Shown piece after piece: positions 1-5,508 of a stretch of DNA of 9,573 nt. The stretch is taken from positions 1 through 9,573 of the forward strand of contig PSRL01000075.1 in NCBI GenBank assembly GCA_003176035.1. The letters are read 5' to 3'. This DNA comes from Verrucomicrobiota bacterium. GTDB lineage: Bacteria > Verrucomicrobiota > Verrucomicrobiia > Chthoniobacterales > Xiphinematobacteraceae. The number at the start of each line of letters is the position of its first letter. Within the stretch, counting starts at the first letter, position 1. The translations under genes and the position numbers were made by a program. A model generated the notes under the pieces. It had not been told where the DNA came from and did no database searches. It saw only the letters and a program-made list of their open reading frames with translations.

Positions 1-43
1 AAAAAACTATTTTCCTTCTAAATTAATCCCAATTTTCTGCTCT

Positions 44-979
44 CTAGCTGTCTACTTTTTTGGGGGAATTCCATATAATAAACTCAATACTTTCATCTGG
101 CGGGACGCTGTTAAAAATTTTCTCTAGTTCAAGAAGGTGTTTGGCATAATTGAGTTTTTTGTGAGATTCCTCGTTCTGATCATGTAGTTCTTGCAAAAGG
201 AGTCTCAGTTTGTCACTAGTACTAGAATCATTGTCGCCGCATCCGCAATTTACAACGAAGTTGGTCAATGTGTGCTTCAGTTTGCTCTGATAGCCTTTGT
301 CAAAAAAATCGTCTATTAAAACAGCTAGTTTTTTATTGAAGGTGTCCCGAATGGAGGGATCAAAAATAAACTCGGAATATAATTCTTCCATTTTTTCCTT
401 GCGAGATTGTAGAATTTGCTGAGCCGAGATCTTGTCAATGTCCTCAATTTGAGCTTTGTCGAGATGCTGGCGGTAACTCTGAATGTCGCGCTTTAAATAG
501 TATTTATTATCGAAACAATCTTCCCCACACGGTGAAAATGGGTGTTGTATCCACCAGAGGAGCTCATTCTGCTTCTGCCGGAATGAGCGGTTTTCATACA
601 CCACGGCTTCTCTTATTAATTTCAGAAATTGAGTTCTTAATTCCATAATATCTGCTGGGAATTCCCATATCGTATTACTGAATTCTTTGGGCAAATTGGT
701 ATTCAGGATATCTCTTAATTCCTTCAAAAATTGCTCTTCTAATTCTTTGCAAAGTTGACGGCATTCCTCCATGCCCATATTAGAAGCTCTTATTATAAGT
801 TCCCGAGACTTTGTCTGTTTTTGTAAACTCTCCACCCTCGCCAGGAAGCGATCTCGCTCTTCAGCGCCCTGGGGTCGCTCAGAACAAGAAGCCATTGCAT
901 GCGTCATCAGGATGTGCGTTATAAAATGCCTCTCGTCTATTTTCTCATCTCCGAAATTTAGATGTTTCATCCATGGCAT
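44..979 (-). CDS. hypothetical protein, 311 aa, helical, no recognised family
   Basis: I do not recognise this protein. The frame is open for 311 codons from ATG at 979-977 to TAG at 46-44. It has no signal peptide and no membrane segment. Several stretches look like amphipathic helices (about residues 70-95, 180-205 and 255-290), rich in Leu, Glu and Lys. Two cysteine pairs stand out: C151xxxC155 and C245xC247. They might bind metal or form disulfides, but there are too few further ligands to name a domain. The start is doubtful. Neither ATG 979 nor the in-frame ATG at residue 4 has a clear Shine-Dalgarno, and the same frame stays open and protein-like upstream for 22 codons, back to a stop near 1045-1043, without any start codon. 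A strong ribosome site with ATG lies at 1080-1065 in a different frame, so the gene may have lost its true 5' end to a 1-nt shift. A cytoplasmic or secreted lineage-specific protein is all that can be proposed. Confidence 0.6.
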   Translation of the reverse strand: MPWMKHLNFGDEKIDERHFITHILMTHAMASCSERPQGAEERDRFLARVESLQKQTKSRELIIRASNMGMEECRQLCKELEEQFLKELRDILNTNLPKEFSNTIWEFPADIMELRTQFLKLIREAVVYENRSFRQKQNELLWWIQHPFSPCGEDCFDNKYYLKRDIQSYRQHLDKAQIEDIDKISAQQILQSRKEKMEELYSEFIFDPSIRDTFNKKLAVLIDDFFDKGYQSKLKHTLTNFVVNCGCGDNDSSTSDKLRLLLQELHDQNEESHKKLNYAKHLLELEKIFNSVPPDESIEFIIWNSPKKVDS

Positions 980-1067
980 CTGAGTTATGGGGCGGCCGTC
1001 TTTCCGAATCGGTTCGATTGCCAGATTGATGATGTTGCGAGATTACAGACCTGCTCGGTGGTGCCAT
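945..1067 (-). CDS. short ORF (40 aa) with strong SD, possibly the displaced 5' end of the 44-979 gene
   Basis: ATG at 1067-1065 on the minus strand is preceded by AGGGAG (1080-1075) with a 7-nt spacer, the best translation-initiation signal in this part of the window. The frame runs 40 codons (MAPPSRSVIS at the start, rich in Ser, Arg, Pro and His) and stops with TGA at 947-945, overlapping the first codons of the 311-residue frame. The two starts are 88 nt apart, so a single extra base separates the frames. Most likely this is the real start of the downstream gene, now split by a 1-nt shift between about 1045 and 945. It could instead be a small leader ORF coupled to the larger one, or chance. 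The Ser/Arg/Pro composition resembles the basic N-terminus of the repeat protein at 1500-2516, though no alignment supports kinship. Confidence 0.3.
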   Translation of the reverse strand: MAPPSRSVISQHHQSGNRTDSERRPPHNSDAMDETSKFRR

Positions 1068-1074
1068 GTGACTA

Positions 1075-1080
1075 CTCCCT
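1075..1080 (-). promoter_or_regulatory. Shine-Dalgarno for the ATG at 1067
   Basis: AGGGAG on the minus strand lies 7 nt before ATG 1067-1065. It matters because the annotated start of the 311-residue ORF at 979 has no such site, which argues that translation of this locus begins here and that the frames were once joined. Confidence 0.45.
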
Positions 1081-1130
1081 AAACTGAGATTCGGATCAGC
1101 CGCTGCATGTAGTTGTCGCCACACTGCTAG

Positions 1131-1382
1131 TTTCCCTTACAGGGGGGGGATGGCATTTTTCTCCAAGAGATCTTTGGATTGGAGGAAGCTAGGTGCGAAC
1201 TTTCAAAGGCAAGCGAGCTATTAGAGGAAGAACGAGAGTTATTATGCGAAGAATAATGAATATTAGACGAAGAAGCAGAATTAGTAGAGGAAGAAGAGCT
1301 ATTCGAATTCCTACGACAAAGCATATTGATGTCCAATCAGGAGAAAAGTTACCCATTTAGCTTTTCAAATACCACGGCTTAG
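1131..1382 (+). pseudogene. possible coding remnant: acidic Leu/Glu-periodic frame broken by two stops
   Basis: No intact gene fills 1081-1499. On the plus strand the frame beginning at 1131 reads a protein-like stretch with many LLEEE-type groups (about 1176-1253). It meets TAA TGA at 1254-1259, then continues with the same character (ILDEEAELVEEEE, 1260-1298) to TAG at 1380-1382. Leu/Ile spacing with Glu between suggests a charged coiled coil. It has no start codon in frame. A G8 tract at 1142-1149 lies at its 5' side, and removing one G would join it to an upstream open stretch reaching back to 1088. The opposite strand has a Ser/Asn-rich ORF here (1127-1336), which is probably just the complement of the GAA/GAG codons. 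It may be a dead gene or simple purine-rich low-complexity DNA. Confidence 0.25.
1142..1149 (+). repeat. G8 homopolymer tract
   Basis: Eight consecutive G lie between A1141 and A1150, the longest G run noticed in the window. Such tracts are slippage-prone in replication. The tract sits where an upstream open frame (from 1088) and the acidic frame starting at 1131 would be fused by loss of one base, so it could be a mutation point or a phase-variation switch. It is also a likely place for a sequencing indel. Confidence 0.5.
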
Positions 1383-1689
1383 GTTGCGTATGTATTACTG
1401 CAATGGAGTGAGTAGAATTTAATACGTTTTCGAGGGGGCAAACTACCTAATAAGTTATTTAAAATTTGTAAGAATTTTGTGTATCTTGAGAAGATGCAGA
1501 TGCTCAGGTCTCTTTCTTCCCCTAATATTTCTCATAATGTGGGAGGGCATATCAACCGCCAGGGGGCAACACGGTTTGCTCGGAGGGGAGCTCATGCTCC
1601 AGCACCTGCTGCCTCTCCTATTGCATCGCCGTCTTGGAAAAACGGGGTGACGAGGATGGCACATGGTGTTCGTAATTTTTTCACCGGTG

Positions 1690-1698
1690 AAAAAAAAA
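1690..1698 (+). repeat. A9 homopolymer at the first frame junction
   Basis: Nine A in a row follow GGTG. With eight A the frame from ATG 1500 would read GEKKETRSKF and run straight into the downstream segment. With nine it stops at about 1733. Poly(A) tracts are known sites of RNA polymerase slippage that rescues frames in some insect endosymbionts. A T6 run at 1676-1681 is a second possible junction. Confidence 0.55.
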
Positions 1699-1989
1699 GA
1701 AACAAGATCGAAATTTTATGTCTCAACCCCTGAATACAGCCCCGAAGACGTCTATAATCAGCTAATTGGAGGAAGTATTGGAGTTCACGAAACAGGACAG
1801 GGCTCGTCGGGGAATGTGGAAGAGGCCCTCAGGCAGAGAAATCCGGATGGGATGCCAGAGCAAGCACAAGCTCAGGAAAATCAGAATCCCGTTCTGGCTG
1901 AGAATTATATTTCTGTTCCGGATGCAGTTACAGAAGAAGCTTTCTATGACACCGTGGAAACAATGAACCACAATACGGATGCCAAGGAA

Positions 1990-2168
1990 ATGACCGCGGA
2001 GCAGAACGGCGATCCCCAGAGCTCGCTATGCGCAGTAACGGGGATCGATGGGATAGTCTTCTTGAAGATATTGCTCCAATGACCGCGGAGCAGAACGGCG
2101 ATCTACAGAGCTCGCTATGCGCAGTAACGGGGGATCGATGGGATAGTCTTCTTGAAGATATTGCTCCA
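1990..2168 (+). repeat. 90-bp tandem direct repeat, two copies, first copy one base short
   Basis: Copy 1 is 1990-2078 (89 nt) and copy 2 is 2079-2168 (90 nt), directly adjacent and each beginning ATGACCGCGGAGCAGAACGG. They differ by two substitutions (GATCCCCAG versus GATCTACAG) and by G4 (2040-2043) versus G5 (2129-2133). The unit encodes 30 residues (MTAEQNGD... to ...LLEDIAP), so copy number can change without breaking the frame. The missing G in copy 1 is what displaces the reading frame of the host gene. Near-identity means the duplication is recent. Confidence 0.9.
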
Positions 2169-2499
2169 TCAAGAATTCCAGACTCCTCTGAAGGCAGAGA
2201 AAACTTACCAGATACAAATACGGTTGCAGAAAATTCCACGTGCGGCACTCTGGAAACAATAGAAGACCACACGAATGTCGATGAAGGTTGTGATCTCCAA
2301 AACCCTCAACCTGTAATAGAAGCTCAATGGGATGACCTTGAGCGGCATATAGAAGGTGCGGCGGAGGAGGAGGGCCCAGCCATGATTGTTGTACATGAAT
2401 CTTCGGAAAGTGAATCAGAAGAAGAATCTATCCAATTGACCGATGAAGATGTTGCAGAAAGCGTTTCGGAATATGTCTCTTCAGAGGAAGAAGAGATGG

Positions 2500-2521
2500 G
2501 GCTTTTAGCCAACTAAAAGCC
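2500..2521. terminator. perfect 9-bp hairpin over the stop codon, possible bidirectional terminator
   Basis: GGCTTTTAG (2500-2508), loop CCAA, CTAAAAGCC (2513-2521) is a perfect inverted repeat that includes the TAA stop of the repeat-protein gene. It sits between two convergent genes (that gene and bioA), where a shared terminator is expected. Neither strand has a T run directly after the stem and the stem is AT-rich in its middle, so classical intrinsic termination is uncertain. It could also protect the mRNA 3' end. Confidence 0.45.
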
Positions 2522-2557
2522 ACTCATGGGATTGGATATCGACTTTGTCTTGGCGAC

Positions 2558-3859
2558 TCAATTTCCGCAAATTTGGAGGACCGCTTGGCGCACAGCGTTT
2601 ACAGCTGTTAGGAGTTGTTCTTCGGTTGTACAGAGAGGTGGCATCAAGACAATGGTATCCTTAATAGGGCGTGTCAGGAGTCCGTAAGCACGCGCAGCCA
2701 CACAAATTCGAGCTCCGGTTTGTGCCTGCCAAGGATAGGGAATTCCGGACGGCTGACGGACATCGATGCCCGCTATAAAGCCACATTGGCGGATGTCGGC
2801 AATGTGGGGCATCGATTTCAAATCGTTGAGTAACTCTCGCAAAAAACTGATTTTAGTTTGGAGTTTCTCTAATACGTTTTCTTCACGAAAAATCTCCAGG
2901 CTGGCTAATGCCGCAGCACAGGCAACTGGATTGCCTGTATAGCTGTGCCCGTAATATAAGGTTTTTTGTTCCTCGAATTTGCCTAGAAAAGCCTCAAAAA
3001 TGCGGGCTGTAGTTAATGTAACGGCAAGGGGGAGATAGCCGCCGGTCAGCCCCTTGGCCAGAGCAAGAAGGTCCGGTACAATGTGCTCTTGCTCACAGGC
3101 AAAGAGAGTTCCCGTTCGTCCAAATCCGGTTAAAATTTCATCCAGAATCAAGAGGGCTCCGTTCGAATCGCAAAGGTTGCGGAGTTCTGCTAGCATGCCT
3201 TGGGGCCAAAGGCGCATGCCAGCAGCTCCTTGAATCAAAGGCTCGATGACAATAGCTGCCACTTCGTTTTGGTGAAAGGCCGGGAGGGCGACCAGTTCCT
3301 CCAGGGAAGCGACGCGCTCCACCGGGAAGTGAAAACGTTGAAATCGCTCATGGAAAAGCGGTATTCCGCCCAAACTGGACGCGCCGGCGGTATCGCCATG
3401 ATAGGCACCCTGAAAAGCAACTATTCGATATCGTTGCGGCTCACCTTGAAGTTGCCAAAACTGTAGGGCCATCTTCAAAGCTACTTCAATGGCAGTGGAA
3501 CCATCGTCGGAATAAAAAGTCCTGGGTAGCTTTTGCTCAGGAAAAAGAGCTGCTAACTGATGAGCAAGCTGAGCTGCGGGAACATTGGTAGAGCCGAGGA
3601 AAGAAACGTGCGCCACCGCATCCAATTGTTGGCGAATTGCATTCACGATTCGAGGGTGGCCATGGCCATGGATATTCGTCCAAATGGATGAGTTTCCGTC
3701 TAGGTAACTGCGTCCGCGACTATCCGTTAAAATTGCTCCTTGGCCCTCTACCAATACCAGCGGTTCGTGGTCCGGGGCACACCAAGCTTGCATTTGGGTG
3801 AATGGGTGCCAAGTGTGCTGTTTGTCCCAACTTATAATTGAATCAGTATTTTCGTTCAT
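2558..3859 (-). CDS. bioA: adenosylmethionine-8-amino-7-oxononanoate aminotransferase (DAPA synthase)
   Basis: BioA is a PLP-dependent fold-type I aminotransferase that transfers the amino group of S-adenosylmethionine to KAPA, giving 7,8-diaminopelargonate in biotin synthesis. The 433-residue protein has the usual length. Visible hallmarks are HPFTQM near residue 20, LDGNSSIWTNIHGHGHPRI at 53-71, YSDDGSTAIEVALKMA at 116-131, GAYHGD at 151-156 (aromatic stacking on PLP), LILDEILTGFGRTG at 237-250 (Asp240 to the pyridine N), Schiff-base Lys269 in LAKGLTGGY, GHSYTGNP at 304-311, and Arg397 in LLTRPIK for the KAPA carboxylate. WHPFTQ and the GAYHGDT context favour BioA over other class III omega-aminotransferases. 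ATG 3859 has no good Shine-Dalgarno, and TTATAA lies immediately before it, so the transcript leader may be very short. No other biotin gene or BirA-type operator was seen nearby. Confidence 0.93.
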   Translation of the reverse strand: MNENTDSIISWDKQHTWHPFTQMQAWCAPDHEPLVLVEGQGAILTDSRGRSYLDGNSSIWTNIHGHGHPRIVNAIRQQLDAVAHVSFLGSTNVPAAQLAHQLAALFPEQKLPRTFYSDDGSTAIEVALKMALQFWQLQGEPQRYRIVAFQGAYHGDTAGASSLGGIPLFHERFQRFHFPVERVASLEELVALPAFHQNEVAAIVIEPLIQGAAGMRLWPQGMLAELRNLCDSNGALLILDEILTGFGRTGTLFACEQEHIVPDLLALAKGLTGGYLPLAVTLTTARIFEAFLGKFEEQKTLYYGHSYTGNPVACAAALASLEIFREENVLEKLQTKISFLRELLNDLKSMPHIADIRQCGFIAGIDVRQPSGIPYPWQAQTGARICVAARAYGLLTRPIKDTIVLMPPLCTTEEQLLTAVNAVRQAVLQICGN

Positions 3860-3868
3860 TTTTATAAT
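3838..3868 (+). promoter_or_regulatory. candidate sigma70-type promoter for the CPBP-comF-accD-folC operon
   Basis: TATAAT at 3863-3868 is a perfect -10 hexamer. TTGAAT at 3838-3843 is a 4/6 match to the -35 box with a slightly long 19-bp spacer. Initiation near 3875 would leave a leader of roughly 40 nt before GTG 3913. A second TATAAT at 3833-3838 has no acceptable -35. The site overlaps the first codons of the divergent bioA gene, so transcription of the two units may interfere. Confidence 0.4.
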
Positions 3869-3912
3869 GAAAAACTCTACATGAGCTTGTGGATCAGTGA
3901 CCCAAATTTGAT

Positions 3913-4827
3913 GTGGCTCCTTTAATAAAAATTGCTGTGACCTTGGTAAGTGTGGCGGTGGTTTCCGCTCTGCTTGCGCCGCCTATTTATTGGTTCATAC
4001 AAGGGATTCATGTTTCCTCCTGGTTGCAGGAGTTTCCTTTTCACCGGGTTTTTAGCCGAGTTCTCCTGGTATGTATTTTGATAGCGATAGGACCGTTGTT
4101 AATTGCTCTGAAAATTTCAAGTTTGAGAGATCTGGGACTTCAAAAAAACCCCGGATGGCGAGTCGATTTTCTTTGGGGGCTCTTTGTCGGACTACTCACG
4201 GTCAGCGTTTTGATGGTTGGATACATCTCTTTTGGTATCTATTACTTGGAAGATTATGAAATAGAGCCTGTCGAATTATTGAGCAAAGCTGGCTCAGCAA
4301 TTGCAGTGTCTCTTTTGGAAGAAATTCTTTTTAGGGGCGTTCTCTATGGGTTTAGCCGCCGGGTGTTCGGTGTTTTTGCTTCTGCGGTATGGACTTCAGC
4401 GCTGTTTGCAGTGTTGCATTTCATAAGATCTTCAGGTGGCTCTTCCGAGAATCTCAATATGTGGAGTGGATTTTACCAGTTCACTCGCATTTTCAGCGGT
4501 GCTCCGCCATTTCCCCTATTACTATTCGCTTTCGCAACCCTGTTTTCTATGGGGCTGCTCCTTTGCTGGACGGTGGAACGGACTCGTTCTTTGGCCTTGC
4601 CAATCGGATTGCATGCGGGATGGATTTTCGCTATCCAAACATTCAACCTGTTTATAGAATTTGAATCAATGACTCCGATTGGGTTGCCCTGGGTAGGGCC
4701 CAATGTGATTTCGGGGATGGTACCGGTAGGAGTTTTTGCGATCTTGTCAATTTGTGTCACATTTCTTTTGTGCCGAGGTTATTTGTATGGTCGTCCCCAT
4801 CAAAATTCTTCTACAAAGTGCGCTTGA
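3913..4827 (+). CDS. CPBP-family (CAAX protease / bacteriocin-processing type) membrane protein
   Basis: This is a 304-residue multi-pass inner-membrane protein with hydrophobic segments near residues 5-30, 48-68, 85-110, 125-145, 152-170, 200-220, 228-248 and 268-288. It carries the three CPBP motifs in order: EEILFR (Glu136, Glu137, Arg141), FAVLH (Phe165, His169) and His234 in GLHAGW. These form the proposed metal-dependent intramembrane protease site. The family includes eukaryotic CAAX prenyl endopeptidase Rce1 and many bacterial members of unknown substrate, some linked to bacteriocin self-immunity. The start is GTG 3913: the frame is closed by TGA at 3898-3900 and no ATG lies nearby in frame. 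The Shine-Dalgarno is weak. It is the first gene of the operon, and its last 41 nt overlap comF. No peptide or prenylated substrate is encoded nearby, so the target is unknown. Confidence 0.82.
   Translation: MAPLIKIAVTLVSVAVVSALLAPPIYWFIQGIHVSSWLQEFPFHRVFSRVLLVCILIAIGPLLIALKISSLRDLGLQKNPGWRVDFLWGLFVGLLTVSVLMVGYISFGIYYLEDYEIEPVELLSKAGSAIAVSLLEEILFRGVLYGFSRRVFGVFASAVWTSALFAVLHFIRSSGGSSENLNMWSGFYQFTRIFSGAPPFPLLLFAFATLFSMGLLLCWTVERTRSLALPIGLHAGWIFAIQTFNLFIEFESMTPIGLPWVGPNVISGMVPVGVFAILSICVTFLLCRGYLYGRPHQNSSTKCA
4775..4778 (+). promoter_or_regulatory. Shine-Dalgarno deciding the comF start at 4787
   Basis: GAGG lies 8 nt before ATG 4787, inside the coding region of the upstream gene. The longer open frame beginning near 4736 lacks such a site and would add 17 residues with no counterpart in the family, so 4787 is preferred. 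Confidence 0.5.
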
Positions 4828-5503
4828 CTTGCTCTATCCCCCGCATTGTGAATCGTGCCAAAAGCCCGGACGGTTGCTTTGCAGGAATTGTGTGAGACAG
4901 CTCCGCCGCATTCGTTCTCCCTATTGTCAGGTTTGTTCCCTACCGGTCAGCGGCCGGAGCTCTCAAAAATTGATTTGTGCGGATTGTCGCCTTCGCAACT
5001 TTCATTTTCAGTTTGCTATCTGCGGTTACGAAGCCAATGATGTGATGCGGCGACTGATACATCGGTTTAAGTACCATGGGATCAGCCGATTGGAGCTTTT
5101 ATTGTCGCAGCTCATTTTCCATGCGTGGAGGGACCGGCGGGCAACGCTCCAGCCGCCCGAAATATTGGTGCCCGTGCCACTCCACTCACGCCGTGAACGA
5201 GAACGCGGATTTAACCAGTCCGCAAGACTCGCTAAAGCTCTGTCAAGACGCACCGGCATTCCTTATGGAACTTTGTTGAAGAAATCGGTTTTTACCGAAT
5301 CACAGACACTCTTAAATCGGCGCCAGCGCAGGCAAAACTTGCGTGGTGCCTTTACCTTACGGCAGAATAGCCTGCTCACTGGTTTGTCTGTAATGTTAGT
5401 TGACGACGTATTGACAACTGGTTCGACTTTGGAGGAATGTTCTAAAACATTACTTGCCGGGGGAGCACGTGCTGTGAGTGCAATTACGTTGGCAAGGGCC
5501 TAA
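4787..5503 (+). CDS. comF: ComF/GntX-type amidophosphoribosyltransferase-like protein
   Basis: This 238-residue protein has the full ComF architecture. The N-terminal zinc region has four CxxC-type pairs (Cys21/24, Cys32/35, Cys47/50, Cys64/67) and is followed by the FKYHG stretch at about 94-98. LVPVPLHSRRERERGFNQ at 127-144 is a family signature, and the PRPP-binding loop VMLVDDVLTTGST is at 202-214. In naturally competent bacteria ComF is cytoplasmic and acts with the ComFA helicase when single-stranded DNA enters the cell. In E. coli the relative GntX has another role, so the function here is not settled. I chose ATG 4787 for its GAGG site and family length. It overlaps the CPBP gene by 41 nt and ends 5 nt before accD, which indicates translational coupling in one operon. 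No other competence gene is present in the window. Confidence 0.9.
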   Translation: MVVPIKILLQSALDLLYPPHCESCQKPGRLLCRNCVRQLRRIRSPYCQVCSLPVSGRSSQKLICADCRLRNFHFQFAICGYEANDVMRRLIHRFKYHGISRLELLLSQLIFHAWRDRRATLQPPEILVPVPLHSRRERERGFNQSARLAKALSRRTGIPYGTLLKKSVFTESQTLLNRRQRRQNLRGAFTLRQNSLLTGLSVMLVDDVLTTGSTLEECSKTLLAGGARAVSAITLARA

Positions 5504-5508
5504 ATTAT

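Larger units (their letters stand above)
1500..2516 (+). pseudogene. frameshifted repeat protein, unrecognised family (338 aa when two 1-nt shifts are corrected)
   Basis: Three overlapping frames of continuous character make one gene. Segment 1 runs from ATG 1500 (GAGAAG at 1488-1493, 6-nt spacer; GTG 1479 is an alternative start) to about 1690. Segment 2 covers about 1690-2043 and segment 3 runs to TAA 2514-2516. The first shift needs one base fewer and fits the A9 tract at 1690-1698. The second needs one base more and fits G4 at 2040-2043, which is G5 in the sister repeat. The corrected protein (residue numbers from ATG 1500) has a basic Ala/Pro/Arg-rich N-terminus (1-66), an acidic, Gln- and Asn-containing middle, two near-identical 30-residue repeats (164-193, 194-223) ending in a WDSLLEDIAP core, a diverged third copy (about 263-286), and a Glu/Ser tail (287-334). 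No membrane segment or typical signal peptide is visible. Function is unknown. A host-interaction or surface role is only a guess from composition. It could be a decaying gene, a gene rescued by polymerase slippage, or an intact gene with sequencing errors. Confidence 0.6.

Noticed and set aside
905..979. Resemblance of FGDEKIDERH near the N-terminus of the 311-aa protein to the first metal-binding segment of bacteriohemerythrins (type VGVEEIDEQH)
   Set aside because: The later His/Glu pattern (H...E, HxxxH) needed for a di-iron site is not found at the expected spacing, and the protein is far longer than a hemerythrin.
1009..1020. GGTTCGATT motif resembling a tRNA T-loop
   Set aside because: The flanking bases do not form a 5-bp T stem and no acceptor or anticodon arm is found upstream.
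1127..1336. Minus-strand Ser/Asn-rich ORF of 69 codons (TTG start)
   Set aside because: Its Ser-rich composition is the mechanical complement of GAA/GAG-rich DNA on the other strand, it has no Shine-Dalgarno, and it ends at the C8 tract.
1928..2272. Minus-strand ORFs over the 90-bp repeat (114 and 77 codons)
   Set aside because: They are antisense shadows of the repeat. The plus-strand reading explains the 90-bp period, the diverged third copy and the acidic tail.
4736..4786. N-terminal extension of comF by 17 codons
   Set aside because: The extension lacks a Shine-Dalgarno and family similarity and lies wholly within the CPBP gene. ATG 4787 has GAGG at good spacing.
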